In this document: positions 17,493-26,080 of the stretch, one piece after another
Layout of the letters: the number at the start of each line of letters is the position of its first letter
How positions within the stretch are numbered: the first letter of the stretch is position 1
Source: Gracilimonas sp965227215
GTDB lineage: Bacteria > Bacteroidota > Rhodothermia > Balneolales > Balneolaceae
Assembly (NCBI GenBank): GCA_965227215.1
Contig: OZ245729.1
Span: forward strand, 2,170,001 to 2,234,000
Direction: 5' to 3'
Length of the DNA stretch: 64,000 nucleotides
The notes under the pieces: generated by a model
Database searches by the model: none
What the model was told of the DNA's origin: nothing
What the model saw: only the letters and a program-made list of their open reading frames with translations
Position numbers and translations under genes: made by a program

Positions 17493-20400
17493 TTACAGCA
17501 CGTCTTCCACTTCGTCCAGTTTCACACCCACCAGGCGACTGACACCGGTGGTTGGCATGGTCACCCCGTACATCATCTCGGCCTTACTCATTGTCTTCTT
17601 GTTATGCGTAATGATAATGAACTGAGTGTCTTCGCTGAATTCCTTAATCATCTTGGCAAATCGCTCAATATTGGCATCATCCAGTGGTGCATCAACCTCA
17701 TCCAGTACACAAAAAGGAGAAGGCTTAACCAGGTAAATCGCAAACAGAAGAGCAATGGCGGTCAGTGTTTTCTCCCCACCCGAAAGTTGTGAAATACCGG
17801 ATGGCCGTTTACCACGCGGCTGTGCCTTAATTTCGATGCGGGCTTCCAGCGGGTCTTCCACATCTTGCTCAATAAGAAGATCACAATAATCGTCCGCTTC
17901 AAACAAAGTTTTAAATACTTTCTGAAAGTTTACCCGAATTCGTTCGAAGGTTTTATTGAAACGTTCGGTGGCCGTTTCGTTGATCTCGTCAATGGTTTCG
18001 AGCAGCTGTTCTTCGGCTTCTTCGAGGTCCATAATTTGTTCCTCGTAGAAATCCAGCCGTTCTTTCTCTTCTTTATATTCTTCGATAGCCAGCGGGTTCA
18101 CTTCCCCGATGCTATTCAGCTTCTGTTTCAGCCAGCTGATGCGCTCCTTTACTTCATCAGGTGTTTTATCTTCCGGCATTTCGGCGCCTTCAATCTGCTT
18201 CATCAGAATTCCATAGGTTTCCCAGATATGGTCTGAAAGCGCCTGACTCTGCATCTCCATTTTCTCCCGGGCCATATCCAGGTGATGCACCAGCTCCATG
18301 TTCACCTCTTTACGACGGCGAACTTCCTTCAGCTCTTTTTCAATTTCGTTGATCTTTCCACGCTGTTTAGCGGCCGCTTCTTCCGCTTTTTCCAGTTTCT
18401 CGTCGGCTTCTTTTTTAGCCTCGGCATTCTTCTCAATACTGGTTTGCAGTTCTTTTATACGGGAACTGAGCGTGTCGATTTGCTCTTTACTTTCCTCCGT
18501 CATCGAAGTCCGGTTTTCGATGCGTCTCTCTACATTCTCAATCCCGGTCTCGGCTCGTTGAACTTCCTTTTCCAGGTTCTCTACTTTATTGCGAAGATCC
18601 TGATGTTTAAGCTGAGTATCGTTGTAGCGGCTTTGAGCAATAGAGCGCTCGTCTTCCAATGTTTCGAGCAGATCCTTTTTCTCCTGCTGCTGTTCATCCA
18701 GCTCCAGCATTTTCTGCTGTAATTCCTTTTGCTTGGGCTGAATGGAGTCGAGCTCTTCCTGGGCCGTTCCTTCGCTGCTTTTCAGGTTGTCTTTGCGATT
18801 AACCAGCTCCCCGATATTCTTTTGATATACCTGAATCTTGGAACTTAAACTGTGCTGTTGCTGCTCCAGCCTTCGGACTTCCTGTTCTTTCTCTTTCAGT
18901 GATTTACTGAGTTCGCCGATATCCAGCTTTTCATACTTCTCAACAATCTGCTGAAGGTAATCTTCCAGTTTGGAAATCTCTTTGGTGGTTTTTGCCTCCT
19001 CTTTTTCAAGCTTCTCGATTTTATCTTTCAGCCCAACACGGATTCCGGCATTTTTACTCTTACTTCCACTTTGGAAGAACCGGGAGTTGGTAACCACCTC
19101 TCCGTCAAAAGTCACGCCCACCAACTCGTCATCCTTTTTGGTAGCGGTATAAGCTTTTTCAACTGAGTCAAAAACTTTGGCATTCCCAAGCAGCAGTTGT
19201 TTCAGGGCCGAGTATTCCCGCTTGGATTTTACCTCATCAAACAAGCTGCCATCTTTAACCGGATAGGTTGCCGAAAGCTGATCGAGAGGAATAAAGGTGG
19301 CTCGGCCTTTATCATTTTCTTTAAGGATTTTAGCGGCACGTTTGGCTTCATCCAGTGTCTTAACGACCACAAAGTTCAGCACATCCCCCAGAACGGCTTC
19401 AAGAGCTACGGCGTGTTTTTCATCTGTGTTGAAAATCTCGGACACCGTTGTCATATCTTTAAAATCGAACCGGTGATTTTCAATCAGGAACTTCACACTT
19501 CCGGGAAAGGCTTCATTCGAGCTGGCCAGGTCGTTCATCAGCCGGATTTCAGATTCCAGCGACTCTTTTTTACTCTGAAGGGTTCGAAGCTCGTCTTTAA
19601 TCTCGTTCTGCTTCTCCGCAAACTGCTCTCTTTTCTCGCGGGCTGTTTCTAATTCCTCTTCAAGCTCATCCCGCTCAACAACCAGATTCTCCAGCTTCTT
19701 CTCAATCAGCCCCTGTTCGCCATTCATGTTGTCGATCTCGTCATTCAGATCCACAATTTCGTCGTTGATGCGCTCTAGGTCACCTTCGGTATTTTCCAGG
19801 CGACTTTCAATCTTAATACGCTTGGTTTGAAGCTGATTCAGCTCATTATTTGTGGCACTTATCTGAACCTCAATTTCATACAACTCAGAACGCTCGCGAT
19901 TATACTGCTGCTGAATTTGCCCGTATTTCTTTTTGGAATCTTCGAGGGCTTTCTCTGACTTCTCCAAATCATCATCAAACGACTCCAGCTTTTTTCGGCT
20001 CGAATCAAGCAGCTCATTAAGTTCCTTTAAATCCTTTTTGCCCTGCTCAATGTCTTTGGCATATTCAGCAATCACCTTTTTCTCGTTCTCGATTTTCTCT
20101 TTGGTGATGCGAAGGTTGGTGTCAGCCTCCCTGATGGCGTTATGTAGTTGGCTTACCCGGCGCTGTGCCTCGGCCTGCTCTTTCTCTTTTACGATGAGTT
20201 CCGCCCGGGCTTTTTCATCTGCCTCTTCCAGCTCCTCCATCGATTTGTTGATGTCCTTCTTCTCCTTGTCCGCATTCTTAATGCGCTCCTGCAGCGGCTC
20301 CAGCTCGGATTTAATCTTGTTAAACTCGTGAAGGGTCAGTGCTTTGTCTTTGACCTCGAGTTCATCCTTGTAAACTTTGGCTTTTTCTGCTTTTTCGGCC

Positions 20401-21023
20401 TGTATCTCCAGTGAGCGGGCTTTTTTGCGGAGTTCAACCAAAAGGTCATCTACCCGCTGTAAATCCTTTCGTGTCGACTCTAGCTTGCGAATGGTTTTCT
20501 TCCGCTGATCTTTATACTTGGTAACTCCGGCAGCTTCCTCAAACAAACGGCGACGGTCGTTGTTTTTGTCGTTCAGGATTTCCTCAACCATCTTGAGCTC
20601 AATCACCGAATAAGCATCCGAACCCATCCCGGTATCCATGAACAACTCCATGATGTCTTTTAGCCGGCAGGAGGTATTATTGATCAGGTACTCACTGTCG
20701 CCCGAGCGGTATAAGCGTCGGGTGATGGTAACTTCACTGTACTCGATAGGAAGAATGCCTTTGTCGTTCACAAAAGTCAGAGATACTTCGGCCATCCCCA
20801 GAGCTTTTTTCTGAGCAGTGCCGTTAAAAATCACATTGGCCATGGCCGAAGAGCGAAGTAAGGAAGGGCGTTGCTCTCCCAAAACCCATCTCAGGGCATC
20901 TACAATATTGGATTTACCGCAACCATTAGGCCCTACAATAGAGGTAATCCCGCTGTCAAACTTTACCTTAGTTTTGTGAGCAAAGCTTTTAAATCCCTGA
21001 AGATCAAGTTCGGATATATACAT
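17493..21023 (-). CDS. smc: Chromosome segregation protein SMC
   Basis: 1176 residues, full length for bacterial SMC. Walker A is GPNGCGKSN (31-39); the hinge domain occupies about 495-660; two long coiled coils flank it; the C-terminal head has the signature LSGGEK (about 1079) and Walker B FCVLDEVDAP (about 1103). Forms the condensin ring with ScpA and ScpB, which are not in this window. It starts about 100 bases downstream of frr on the same strand and might be co-transcribed. Confidence 0.97.
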   Translation of the reverse strand: MYISELDLQGFKSFAHKTKVKFDSGITSIVGPNGCGKSNIVDALRWVLGEQRPSLLRSSAMANVIFNGTAQKKALGMAEVSLTFVNDKGILPIEYSEVTITRRLYRSGDSEYLINNTSCRLKDIMELFMDTGMGSDAYSVIELKMVEEILNDKNNDRRRLFEEAAGVTKYKDQRKKTIRKLESTRKDLQRVDDLLVELRKKARSLEIQAEKAEKAKVYKDELEVKDKALTLHEFNKIKSELEPLQERIKNADKEKKDINKSMEELEEADEKARAELIVKEKEQAEAQRRVSQLHNAIREADTNLRITKEKIENEKKVIAEYAKDIEQGKKDLKELNELLDSSRKKLESFDDDLEKSEKALEDSKKKYGQIQQQYNRERSELYEIEVQISATNNELNQLQTKRIKIESRLENTEGDLERINDEIVDLNDEIDNMNGEQGLIEKKLENLVVERDELEEELETAREKREQFAEKQNEIKDELRTLQSKKESLESEIRLMNDLASSNEAFPGSVKFLIENHRFDFKDMTTVSEIFNTDEKHAVALEAVLGDVLNFVVVKTLDEAKRAAKILKENDKGRATFIPLDQLSATYPVKDGSLFDEVKSKREYSALKQLLLGNAKVFDSVEKAYTATKKDDELVGVTFDGEVVTNSRFFQSGSKSKNAGIRVGLKDKIEKLEKEEAKTTKEISKLEDYLQQIVEKYEKLDIGELSKSLKEKEQEVRRLEQQQHSLSSKIQVYQKNIGELVNRKDNLKSSEGTAQEELDSIQPKQKELQQKMLELDEQQQEKKDLLETLEDERSIAQSRYNDTQLKHQDLRNKVENLEKEVQRAETGIENVERRIENRTSMTEESKEQIDTLSSRIKELQTSIEKNAEAKKEADEKLEKAEEAAAKQRGKINEIEKELKEVRRRKEVNMELVHHLDMAREKMEMQSQALSDHIWETYGILMKQIEGAEMPEDKTPDEVKERISWLKQKLNSIGEVNPLAIEEYKEEKERLDFYEEQIMDLEEAEEQLLETIDEINETATERFNKTFERIRVNFQKVFKTLFEADDYCDLLIEQDVEDPLEARIEIKAQPRGKRPSGISQLSGGEKTLTAIALLFAIYLVKPSPFCVLDEVDAPLDDANIERFAKMIKEFSEDTQFIIITHNKKTMSKAEMMYGVTMPTTGVSRLVGVKLDEVEDVL

Positions 21024-21127
21024 TTATGGGTTGCGGGCTGTGTGTTACCGAGTTTAAGTGTTATAGTGCCTGGTGTCTGGTGTAACATGAAAACTTTAAC
21101 ACCATAACACCAATACACTTCAACACT

Positions 21128-21697
21128 TTAAACCGTCATTATTTCTTTTTCTTTTTTCTCGAGGAGTTCGTCAACTTTGGCGGTGTATTTATCGGTGAGG
21201 CTTTGCACTTCATCTTCGGCCTCATACTTCGAGTCTTCGGATAGTGATTCGCTCTCTACTTTTTTCTTGATGGAGTCGTTAGCATCCCGGCGGGTGTTGC
21301 GTATACTGATTTTCGCTTTTTCAGCGATATCCTTGGAATGCTTCACCAGCTCTTTACGCCGTTCTTCGGTGAGTACCGGAAGCGGGATGAGAATGCGTTC
21401 GCCGTCGTTGTTGGGGTTCAATCCAAGTCCGGCCGACATAATGGCTTTCTCAATATCTTCCATACTGGATTTGTCATAAGGCTGAATAACCAGGAGCCGA
21501 GCTTCGGGGGCGCTTACATTAGCTAACTGTTGAAGCGGTGTTTGTGAACCGTAATATTCAACTTTAATGCCCTCCAGAAGCGCGGGATTGGCTTTCCCGG
21601 CACGCACATGAGAGAGTTCCTTTTTAAAATAAGCGGTGGCTTCATCCATATGGATTTCAGCTTCATCAATAATTTCCTGTAATTCTTCCGATATCAT
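21128..21697 (-). CDS. frr: Ribosome recycling factor
   Basis: 189 residues, family length, with the typical HVRAGKANPALL segment (about 30-41), the LNPNNDGERILIPLPVLTEERRKEL core and the NTRRDAND helix. With EF-G it splits post-termination ribosomes. The usual neighbour pyrH is not adjacent here; instead a transposase remnant lies upstream in divergent orientation, so a rearrangement next to frr is plausible. Confidence 0.97.
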   Translation of the reverse strand: MISEELQEIIDEAEIHMDEATAYFKKELSHVRAGKANPALLEGIKVEYYGSQTPLQQLANVSAPEARLLVIQPYDKSSMEDIEKAIMSAGLGLNPNNDGERILIPLPVLTEERRKELVKHSKDIAEKAKISIRNTRRDANDSIKKKVESESLSEDSKYEAEDEVQSLTDKYTAKVDELLEKKEKEIMTV

Positions 21698-21894
21698 AGC
21701 GCCAAGACTTTTATTTATGCTGTTTGACTAACTTTGCGAAGTTAATAAAATCAGAACTGAGGACAAACCTTTTAGAATATTGGTTATCGAATATAAATAG
21801 TTGAATACATGCTCAAAAAATGATTTGAAGATTATTGTAAGGAATTCGTTTTTCCCGGCTCTTACTAATGGGGCTAGATTTAAAACAAGCATTT

Positions 21895-22531
21895 ATGTCA
21901 GAGAAACCAATTCCATTTCTATCGGGGAGAACTTACCATATTTGGACACATGCTAATGGAAGTGATGATTTCTTCCGCTGTGAAGATAATTACCGGTACT
22001 TTTTAGAAAAGTACCGCCACCATGTGCACCCTGTGGTAGATACTTTTGCCTATTGTTTAATGCCCAACCATTTTCACTTTATGGTGCGGGTGAAAAGCGA
22101 GGAAGTATTGAAAGAATTTTATAAAGAAAAGCATTCTAAAAGGAACAAAGACCTGACAGGTTTTGAAAACCTGTCAGGTCTGGTGTCGCAACAGTTTAGT
22201 AATTTATTTAATGGCTACACGAAAGCTTATAATAAAATGTACGACAGAAAGGGGGTCTCTATTCAATAGGCCCTTTAAAAGAAAACTCATCAACTCAGAC
22301 GAATATTTTGTTCGTCTAATCGCCTACATCCACAGCAATCCTATACATCATGGTTTTACGAAAAACCTGAACGATTGGCCCTTTAGTAGCTGGCATGCTT
22401 ATATATCAGAAAAGCCCACGAGGCTTAGAAAAGATGAGACTATTAAGTGGTTCGGAGATATAGAAAATCTGAAGGCTATTCACCGGAAATGTAATCACGA
22501 AATAAGCGAGGTTTTACTTGATGGAGAGTAA
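21895..22531 (+). pseudogene. REP-associated tyrosine transposase (RAYT, Y1/IS200-like), frameshifted
   Basis: Y1 transposase of the RAYT type. The HUH motif appears in YCLMPNHFHFMVRV and the likely catalytic Tyr in NLFNGYTKAYNKMY. The first frame stops at 22267-22269, but the family continuation (GSLFNRPFKRKLI, IHSNPIHHGF, WPFSSWHAY) goes on in the next frame to 22531. Removing one G from the run of five at 22251-22255 restores one uninterrupted protein of about 212 residues. A real +1 mutation, a sequencing error or programmed slippage could all explain it; the first is simplest. ATG 21895 chosen because family homology begins there (ATG 21868 also in frame). Confidence 0.85.
22149..22181. 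repeat. Perfect 33-bp REP-like palindrome inside the transposase frame
   Basis: Left arm AGACCTGACAGGTTTT (22149-22164), a single central G, and the exact reverse complement (22166-22181). It is 33 bases long, so it adds 11 codons without breaking the frame, and encodes part of KDLTGFENLSGL. It has the size and shape of REP-type palindromes that RAYT enzymes recognise. Confidence 0.9.
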
Positions 22532-22743
22532 AAGCTTAAGGCCTAAAATTTATAGTATTGTTCTCAACTCAAATCGTTCTTTAACCGGTATAAAATAATC
22601 CAAGTTTGTTCAGCCTCAGAAAAAGCGCTTTTCCCATTTTTAAAGGAACGATACTTATTTTGAACTAATTGGAATTATCCTGAACTTTAGGTTCGTTTAA
22701 TTTTCCTTAAAACCGCCTTACAGGCAGTAAAACAAAAGAATTT

Positions 22744-24510
22744 ATGGCGAAGGTAGAAGTGGTTATGCCCCAAATGGGCGAATCGGTAATGGAAGGCACA
22801 GTTATTGAGTGGGCCAAAAGCGTTGGTGACACGGTTGAAGTTGATGAAACTTTGCTGGAAGTAGCCACCGATAAGGTGGATACAGAAGTGCCCTCACCCG
22901 AAGCAGGCGTACTTGTAGAAGTGCTTGCCGACGAAGGAGACGTTATTGAAGTAGGAAAACCGATCGCTATTATTGAAACGGATGCAGATGCTGCCGGTGA
23001 TGTTTCCTCTGGTGGAGACAGTGAGGCTGAAGAATCTACAGCTCAGGAAGAAACGGAGGAAGCCGATACTCAGGAAGAGCAAGAAGAAGCTCCGGCTGCT
23101 ACATCCGGCGGTGGTGATGAAGGTGAGCGCATAGAAGTGCAGATGCCTCAAATGGGCGAGTCAGTTGTAGAAGCTACTGTTATCGGCTGGTCGAAGCAGG
23201 TGGGTGATAAGGTTGAAGAAGATGAAACCCTGCTCGAAATTTCCACTGATAAAGTGGACAGTGAAGTGCCTTCTCCTACAGCAGGTACACTCGTAGAAAT
23301 TCTGGCTGAAGAAAATGAGACCATTGAAGTGGGGCAGACCATTGCAGTTATCGCAACCGGAGAAGGAGCTTCTGCAAGTTCCGGATCAAGTAAGCCTGCT
23401 CCTAAAAAAGAAGAGAAGAAAGAAACGAAAGCAGAGCAGAAACAAGAAGCTCAGCCGGTAGCTGCATCATCTAACGGTACCTCCGGAGGATCCGAGCCGC
23501 AGCGCGTGGGAAGTGATGGGCGTTTTTATTCTCCGCTTGTTCGCTCCATCGCTAAAGAGGAGGGAATCAGCCAGGAAGAACTGGAAAACATTGACGGCTC
23601 GGGACAGGGCGGTCGTGTTTCCAAGAAAGATATTCTCGCATATGTTGAAGACCGTAAAGCTGGCAAAGTATCAGCTCCGGCTCAGCAAAAACAAACAGCT
23701 TCTGCCGGACTCAGTAAGCCATCGTCCGGTTCAAAATCTTCCGATGGATCTATATCTGCCGGTCAGCTGGATGTGAAGCATTCTCCTTCCGGTGAAGTGG
23801 AAGTGATCAAGATGGATCGCATGCGTAAGATGATTGCCGAGCACATGGTTCGCTCCAAGCAAACATCAGCGCACGTAACTACTTTTGCCGAGGTGGATGT
23901 AACCAACATGGTGAAATGGAGAAATGCGAACAAAGCTAAGTTCCAGGAAAAAACGGGAACCAAGCTTACCTTCACTCCTCTGTTTGTTGAGTCTATTATC
24001 AATGCTATGCTCGAATTCCCACTGATTAACAGCTCGGTTGTTGATGATGAAATTCACCTGAAGAAAGACATCAACTTTGGACTGGCGGTAGCACTTGGAA
24101 CCGGCGGCGAAGGCGGACTGATTGTGCCGGTCATCAAAAAAGCGCAGGAGAAAAACCTCGTTGGTTTGGCTAACTCCGTGAATGAAGTTGCTGAAAAAGC
24201 CCGGAGCAAGAAATTAAGTCCTGACGATTTAGTGGGCGGAACCATCACCCTGACTAACTACGGAAGTGTGGGTAACCTGATGGGAACACCTATTATTAAC
24301 CAGCCACAGGTAGCCATTATTGGTACGGGTGCTATTGAGAAGCGCCCGGTTGTGATGGAAACCGATGCCGGTGATGTAATCGCCATCCGCCACATGATGT
24401 ACCTCTCTATGAGTTACGATCATCGTATCATTGACGGTGCCCACGGCGGTGCTTTTCTGAATCGCATTAAGCAGATTCTGGAAGACTTTGATACCGGCCG
24501 CACGGTATAG
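22744..24510 (+). CDS. Dihydrolipoamide acyltransferase (E2) of a 2-oxoacid dehydrogenase complex, two lipoyl domains
   Basis: 588 residues: lipoyl domain 1 (1-75, lipoylated Lys44 in TDKVD), an acidic Ala/Glu linker, lipoyl domain 2 (about 131-205, Lys170), a Lys/Ala-rich linker, the peripheral E1/E3-binding domain (about 261-305), and the catalytic domain (about 355-588) with His560-R-I-I-Asp564-Gly565. The substrate could be 2-oxoglutarate (SucB), pyruvate or branched-chain oxoacids; two lipoyl domains of this kind occur in all three. E1 and E3 genes are not adjacent. The gene ends in an intrinsic terminator (24537-24565). Confidence 0.9.
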   Translation: MAKVEVVMPQMGESVMEGTVIEWAKSVGDTVEVDETLLEVATDKVDTEVPSPEAGVLVEVLADEGDVIEVGKPIAIIETDADAAGDVSSGGDSEAEESTAQEETEEADTQEEQEEAPAATSGGGDEGERIEVQMPQMGESVVEATVIGWSKQVGDKVEEDETLLEISTDKVDSEVPSPTAGTLVEILAEENETIEVGQTIAVIATGEGASASSGSSKPAPKKEEKKETKAEQKQEAQPVAASSNGTSGGSEPQRVGSDGRFYSPLVRSIAKEEGISQEELENIDGSGQGGRVSKKDILAYVEDRKAGKVSAPAQQKQTASAGLSKPSSGSKSSDGSISAGQLDVKHSPSGEVEVIKMDRMRKMIAEHMVRSKQTSAHVTTFAEVDVTNMVKWRNANKAKFQEKTGTKLTFTPLFVESIINAMLEFPLINSSVVDDEIHLKKDINFGLAVALGTGGEGGLIVPVIKKAQEKNLVGLANSVNEVAEKARSKKLSPDDLVGGTITLTNYGSVGNLMGTPIINQPQVAIIGTGAIEKRPVVMETDAGDVIAIRHMMYLSMSYDHRIIDGAHGGAFLNRIKQILEDFDTGRTV

Positions 24511-24536
24511 CATGTAATTTTCATTTCCTAAATTCG

Positions 24537-24565
24537 GAGACGCCCCCACACAGGCGTCTCTTTTT
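24537..24565 (+). terminator. Intrinsic terminator directly before panC
   Basis: Perfect 8-bp stem GAGACGCC/GGCGTCTC (24537-24544, 24553-24560), 8-base loop and five T. It ends the E2 gene but lies only eight bases before the panC ATG, leaving no room for a panC promoter behind it. Confidence 0.8.
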
Positions 24566-24573
24566 ATTTGAAT

Positions 24574-25425
24574 ATGAAGCAAGTATCTGACATATCAGCC
24601 GTTCGGGCCAGCATTGGTGAACTCAGATCCGCCGGCAAAACCATTGCCTTTGTACCAACCATGGGTGCACTGCATGAGGGTCATCTTTCTCTGATGCGGC
24701 TGGCAAAAGAAAAAGCCGATGAAGTTGTCGTTTCCATATATGTAAATCCAACTCAGTTTGGTCCAAATGAGGATTTTGACAGCTACCCGCGGCAGATGGA
24801 GAAAGATTTACAAGCGTGTAAAGATGAAGGTGTTTCTATAGTCTTCACCCCGAATGATCAAATTATGTATGGTTCCGGGAAACGATACTTTGGTATCACA
24901 ATCGATGAGCTTAATGACCATATGGACGGGAGAAGTCGGCCGGGATTTTTTGAAGGGATTGCACTCGTTGTGAATAAATTCTTCAATATCATTGATCCGG
25001 ATGTTGCTGTTTTTGGCCAAAAGGACATTCAACAGTTTCAGGTTCTTTCGAGGATGGTGGAAGAATTTAATCACAATATTGAGTTGGTGGCAGCTCCCAT
25101 TGCACGTGCAAACGACGGGCTGGCCCTCAGTAGCCGGAATGCGTATTTGAGTGATGAAGAGCGAAAAATAGCCCCGGGTTTATATCGGGCATTGCAATAT
25201 GTGGAAAAGCAGATTCGTGATGGAGTGGATGAGCCAAAGTTATTGTTAAAACATCAACAGGATGAACTGGAAGCGAAAGGTTTCAAAAATGATTATCTTA
25301 ATGTGTTTTCCATGGATAGTATGCAGCCGGTAAAGAAATTGGAGTCCGGCACTTCATATATCCTCGCCGGCGCGGCTTATTTAGGTAAAACGCGTCTCAT
25401 TGATAATATAATTTTAGACCTCTGA
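24574..25425 (+). CDS. panC: Pantoate--beta-alanine ligase
   Basis: ATP-dependent synthesis of pantothenate from pantoate and beta-alanine. Visible motifs: PTMGALHEGHLSL (about 28-40, nucleotide-binding HxGH), IYVNPTQFGPNEDF, the GRSRPGFFEGI loop, FGQKDIQQ and ALSSRN. About 283 residues from ATG 24574; a TTG two codons upstream is also in frame but overlaps the terminator tail. panD follows after ten bases, giving a panC-panD pair that makes beta-alanine and consumes it. Confidence 0.96.
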   Translation: MKQVSDISAVRASIGELRSAGKTIAFVPTMGALHEGHLSLMRLAKEKADEVVVSIYVNPTQFGPNEDFDSYPRQMEKDLQACKDEGVSIVFTPNDQIMYGSGKRYFGITIDELNDHMDGRSRPGFFEGIALVVNKFFNIIDPDVAVFGQKDIQQFQVLSRMVEEFNHNIELVAAPIARANDGLALSSRNAYLSDEERKIAPGLYRALQYVEKQIRDGVDEPKLLLKHQQDELEAKGFKNDYLNVFSMDSMQPVKKLESGTSYILAGAAYLGKTRLIDNIILDL

Positions 25426-25435
25426 GTGAAGTACG

Positions 25436-25861
25436 ATGAAAATCACGATGTTTAAATCAAAATTGCACCAAATGGCGGTAACCGAAGCCAACTTGATGTA
25501 CGAGGGTAGTATTACCATCGATCAGGATTTATTGGATGCCGCAAACCTGTTGCCTTACGAAAAAGTACAGGTACTAAACATCACCAACGGTTCACGTTTA
25601 GAGACTTACACCATTCCCGGTGAAAGAGGAAGTCGTGTTTGCTGCCTTAACGGAGCTGCCGCAAGAATGACTCAGGTTGGCGATCGCATTATCGTGATCA
25701 GCTATGCGGAGATGACACCGGAAGAAGCTAAAGACCATAAGCCTCGGGTGGTTATTGTAGACGAGAATAATGACCCCAAGGAAATTTTAGATAACACCCA
25801 ACCCGGTAAAAGCTATGATCTCGAAACCGGCCTGGTCGATAATACTCTCGTTGAAGAATAG
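25436..25861 (+). CDS. panD: Aspartate 1-decarboxylase (pyruvoyl enzyme)
   Basis: Makes beta-alanine for PanC. Self-cleavage between Gly24 and Ser25 in YEGSITID generates the pyruvoyl group; this numbering equals that of E. coli PanD and supports the chosen ATG over the internal Met5. GAAARM (about 72-77) is also present. At 141 residues it has a C-terminal tail about 15 residues longer than the E. coli enzyme. Confidence 0.95.
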   Translation: MKITMFKSKLHQMAVTEANLMYEGSITIDQDLLDAANLLPYEKVQVLNITNGSRLETYTIPGERGSRVCCLNGAAARMTQVGDRIIVISYAEMTPEEAKDHKPRVVIVDENNDPKEILDNTQPGKSYDLETGLVDNTLVEE

Positions 25862-25953
25862 CTTCTGCTCACCTTACTACCCAGAATAAAGCTACTCTCT
25901 CAGATTCTGTCTCTTACCGTTTTCAACATTTCTTGAAGTTTAGAAGGCGGACT

Positions 25954-25990
25954 ATTGATTTTATTTAGGAAATAGGGTAATAAAATCAAT
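25954..25990. promoter_or_regulatory. 12-bp inverted repeat upstream of the export operon
   Basis: ATTGATTTTATT (25954-25965) and its exact complement (25979-25990) around a 13-base spacer, between panD and the MacA-like gene. It could be an operator or an A/T-rich terminator for panD; there is no T-run directly after it. Confidence 0.45.
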
Positions 25991-26021
25991 ACATTAGCGT
26001 ACTTGTAAAACTATTTATATA

Positions 26022-26056
26022 GTATATTCGTCATTATCTAAAAAGGGTATATTCGT
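26022..26056 (+). promoter_or_regulatory. Two direct copies of GTATATTCGT before the export operon
   Basis: Identical 10-mers at 26022-26031 and 26047-26056, starting 25 bases apart, in the last 60 bases before the adaptor gene ATG (26081). Position and spacing suit a repeat recognised by a regulator, but no cognate regulator is in the neighbourhood. Confidence 0.4.
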
Positions 26057-26080
26057 ACTCATTTCTAAATTAGTTATCAC

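Noticed and set aside
18282..18722. Phe/Leu-rich frames opposite smc
   Set aside because: They mirror the Glu/Lys-rich coiled coil of SMC; no independent support.
21729..21736. TAACTTTG promoter-like box before the transposase
   Set aside because: Exact -7 match, but about 130 bases from the transposase start and without a -33 element; chance occurrence is likely.
22163..22531. Independent gene starting at 22163
   Set aside because: Only its second part matches the RAYT family, and it continues the frame lost at 22251-22255; it is the 3' half of the broken transposase.
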